A stretch of DNA of 64,000 nucleotides, taken from assembly GCA_963810615.1 (NCBI GenBank), contig CAWEOA010000002.1, positions 558,001 through 622,000 of the forward strand. Reading direction: 5' to 3'. This DNA is from JARRQJ01 sp963810615. Its GTDB lineage: Bacteria; Pseudomonadota; Gammaproteobacteria; DRLM01. The notes below the pieces were generated by a model. That model saw only the letters and a program-made list of their open reading frames with translations. It made no database searches and was not told where the DNA came from. Positions 62,608 through 64,000 of this stretch are shown here, one piece after another (the first letter of the stretch is position 1; the number at the start of each line of letters is the position of its first letter). The position numbers and the translations under genes were made by a program.

Positions 62608-64000
62608 TCACCGCTTTTTCTTACCGCCCTTTTTCACCACTTTCTTGGACGCCTTCTTGGCAGTCGCTTTCTTAGCTGTAGCCTTCTTCTTGGCGGCGGC
62701 CTTCTTCACGACTACCTTCTTAGCGCTGCCCTTCTTGGCGGTCGCCTTCTTGGCGGTGGCCTTTTTGCTTGTTACCTTCTTCTTGGCGGTAACTTTCTTC
62801 GCCATGGCCTTCTTCTTCACGACTGCCTTCTTAGCGCTGCCCTTCTTGGCGGTCGCCTTCTTGGCGGTGACCTTTTTACTTGTTGCCTTCTTCTTGGCGG
62901 TAACTTTCTTCGCCACGGCCTTCTTCTTCACGACTGCCTTCTTAGCGCTGCCCTTCTTGGCGGTCGCCTTCTTGGCGGTGGCCTTTTTGCTTGTTACCTT
63001 CTTCTTGGCGGTAACTTTCTTCGCCACGGCCTTCTTCTTCACGACTGCCTTCTTAGCGCTGCCCTTCTTGGCGGTCGCCTTCTTGGCGGTGGCCTTTTTG
63101 CTTGTTACCTTCTTCTTGGCGGTAACTTTCTTCGCCGCGGTCTTCTTCACGACCGCCTTTTTGGCCGCAACCTTCTTCTTAGCCACAGCCTTCTTGGCAG
63201 CGGCCTTCTTGACTGTCTTTTTCGCCGCAGGCTTGGCGACCGCCGCTTTCTTTTCGGCTGGTTTCTTGTCCTCGGCCGGCGCCTTTTTGGCGGGTGTGGT
63301 CTTGGCAGCCTTAGCGTGCGCCATCACCCTCTTCCGCAACTCATCCATAGTCACCGCCGGCTTGTCGCTGTCGGCGACCTCCTCCACAGCGGAGGCATTG
63401 GGCGCCGCCGCAGGCTCATCTTCCGGAAGATTGCGCAGTACCTTCTCCATCTCGGCGAAGATCTGCGAGATCTCGCCTTCACCGTCCACGGTGCGCAATT
63501 TATCCTGCTCCCGGTAATAGGACACCAGGGGCGAGGTCTGTTGGTCATAGACCCGTAGGCGATTGCTGATGGTCTCTTCATTGTCGTCGGCGCGGTGGCG
63601 GAGATTGCCGCCGCACTTGTCGCAGCGGTCATCAAGACGTGAGGGTGAGGTATAGATGTTATACATCTGGCCGCAGGACTCACAGGTACGGCGACCGGTG
63701 AGACGCTCGATCAGGACTTCCACGTCCACATTGATCAACAATGCCGCCTGCAGCGGGGTGCCGCGATTTTCCAGCATGCGGTCCAGGGACTCCGCCTGCG
63801 GGATATTGCGGGGGAAGCCATCGAGGATGAAGCCGTTGTCGGCATCCGACTCGCTCAGACGCTCATCGATGATGCCCAGGACGATGTCGTCGGAAACCAG
63901 CTGGCCGGCGTCCATGGCCGCCTTGGCCTGCCTGCCCAGGGCCGTACCCGCGATCACCGCCGCCCGTAATAAATCGCCTGTGGATATCTGCGGAATCTTA
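62608..64000 (-). CDS. adk: Adenylate kinase with histone-H1-like C-terminal tail (5' end missing)
   Basis: The frame runs off the window edge, so about the first 25-30 residues are missing and the GTG at 63957 is not the start. The core is adenylate kinase: IPQISTGDLLRAAV, FILDGFPRNIPQAESLD, and a LID with a zinc-type Cys4 site (RRTCESCGQMYNIY, DDRCDKCGGNLRHR), DDNEETISNRLRVYDQQTSP. After EKVLRNLPEDEP (near 63430) a linker leads to about 230 residues of Ala/Lys/Thr/Val repeats (AKKATAKKGSAKKAVVKKKA), like histone H1 or AlgP. The tail is encoded by 111-bp tandem repeats. Normal Adk ends near residue 215-220. Confidence 0.92.
   Translation of the reverse strand, partial: KIPQISTGDLLRAAVIAGTALGRQAKAAMDAGQLVSDDIVLGIIDERLSESDADNGFILDGFPRNIPQAESLDRMLENRGTPLQAALLINVDVEVLIERLTGRRTCESCGQMYNIYTSPSRLDDRCDKCGGNLRHRADDNEETISNRLRVYDQQTSPLVSYYREQDKLRTVDGEGEISQIFAEMEKVLRNLPEDEPAAAPNASAVEEVADSDKPAVTMDELRKRVMAHAKAAKTTPAKKAPAEDKKPAEKKAAVAKPAAKKTVKKAAAKKAVAKKKVAAKKAVVKKTAAKKVTAKKKVTSKKATAKKATAKKGSAKKAVVKKKAVAKKVTAKKKVTSKKATAKKATAKKGSAKKAVVKKKAVAKKVTAKKKATSKKVTAKKATAKKGSAKKAVVKKKAMAKKVTAKKKVTSKKATAKKATAKKGSAKKVVVKKAAAKKKATAKKATAKKASKKVVKKGGKKKR
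62695..63160. repeat. 111-bp tandem repeat in the adk tail
   Basis: Units starting at about 62806, 62917 and 63028 are nearly identical (37 codons each), with diverged partial units on both sides (the one near 62698 has a three-base deletion). All changes keep the frame. Confidence 0.88.

Noticed and set aside
62695..63160. Regular repeat array considered as CRISPR
   Set aside because: The units are contiguous coding repeats without spacers.
62467..63558. Forward open frames of 290-363 codons rich in Leu/Gly or Phe/Ala
   Set aside because: They are antisense shadows of the adk tail repeats and have no ribosome sites.

Overview
The window looks like chromosome of a mid-to-high-GC gammaproteobacterium outside the enterics. 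Pointers are the glnA / DUF4124 / ntrB / ntrC order, a zinc-free (magnesium-type) HemB, a TIGR04211-type SH3 protein, LysA, TrmL, a PEP-CTERM protein with a sigma-54 promoter, and PilU- and GspE-like ATPases. The sequence alone does not fix a species. No tRNA, rRNA, CRISPR array, prophage or complete insertion sequence was seen.

Layout. 1-4.6 kb is nitrogen regulation: the 3' part of glnA, a DUF4124 protein and the glnL-glnG (NtrB-NtrC) pair. 4.9-12.4 kb holds housekeeping and accessory genes (trmL, corA, a methyltransferase, lysA, a FrnE-like oxidoreductase, cytochrome b561, a diguanylate cyclase), separated by many copies of a short palindromic repeat. 12.5-18.3 kb is a reverse-strand RND efflux operon (outer-membrane factor, adaptor, transporter) in which each gene carries one apparent single-base frameshift. 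A frameshifted CPA1 antiporter follows at 20.6-21.9 kb. 18.6-30 kb is accessory: a PEP-CTERM protein, small secreted and membrane proteins, a large hairpin element bounded by inverted GGGGTCAG motifs, and gene remnants. 30.4-31.9 kb is a divergent TetR / glutathione-transferase-like pair with three operator-like sites exactly 20 bp apart. 32-35.6 kb carries two pilus or secretion ATPases. 36-44.6 kb has transporters, a pyroglutamyl peptidase, a TPR-sulfotransferase, an amylosucrase and a nitrilase. 44.7-55.1 kb has two large exported repeat proteins, a TPR-methyltransferase, a beta carbonic anhydrase and a second methyltransferase. 55.4-64 kb has an M48 protease, a broken SET-domain gene, an intact RND transporter/adaptor pair, hemB, and an adenylate kinase with a long lysine/alanine histone-H1-like tail encoded by 111-bp tandem repeats.

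How the genes relate. NtrB/NtrC would control glnA and other nitrogen genes through sigma-54. The PEP-CTERM gene also has a sigma-54-type promoter, although its usual activator (PrsR) and exosortase are not in the window. The diguanylate cyclase and the MshEN-type N-terminus of the GspE-like ATPase suggest c-di-GMP control of pili or secretion. The most unusual items are the adenylate kinase/histone-like fusion, the run of frameshifts in one efflux operon, the operator array, and the dispersed repeat families with composite and loop-extended forms.
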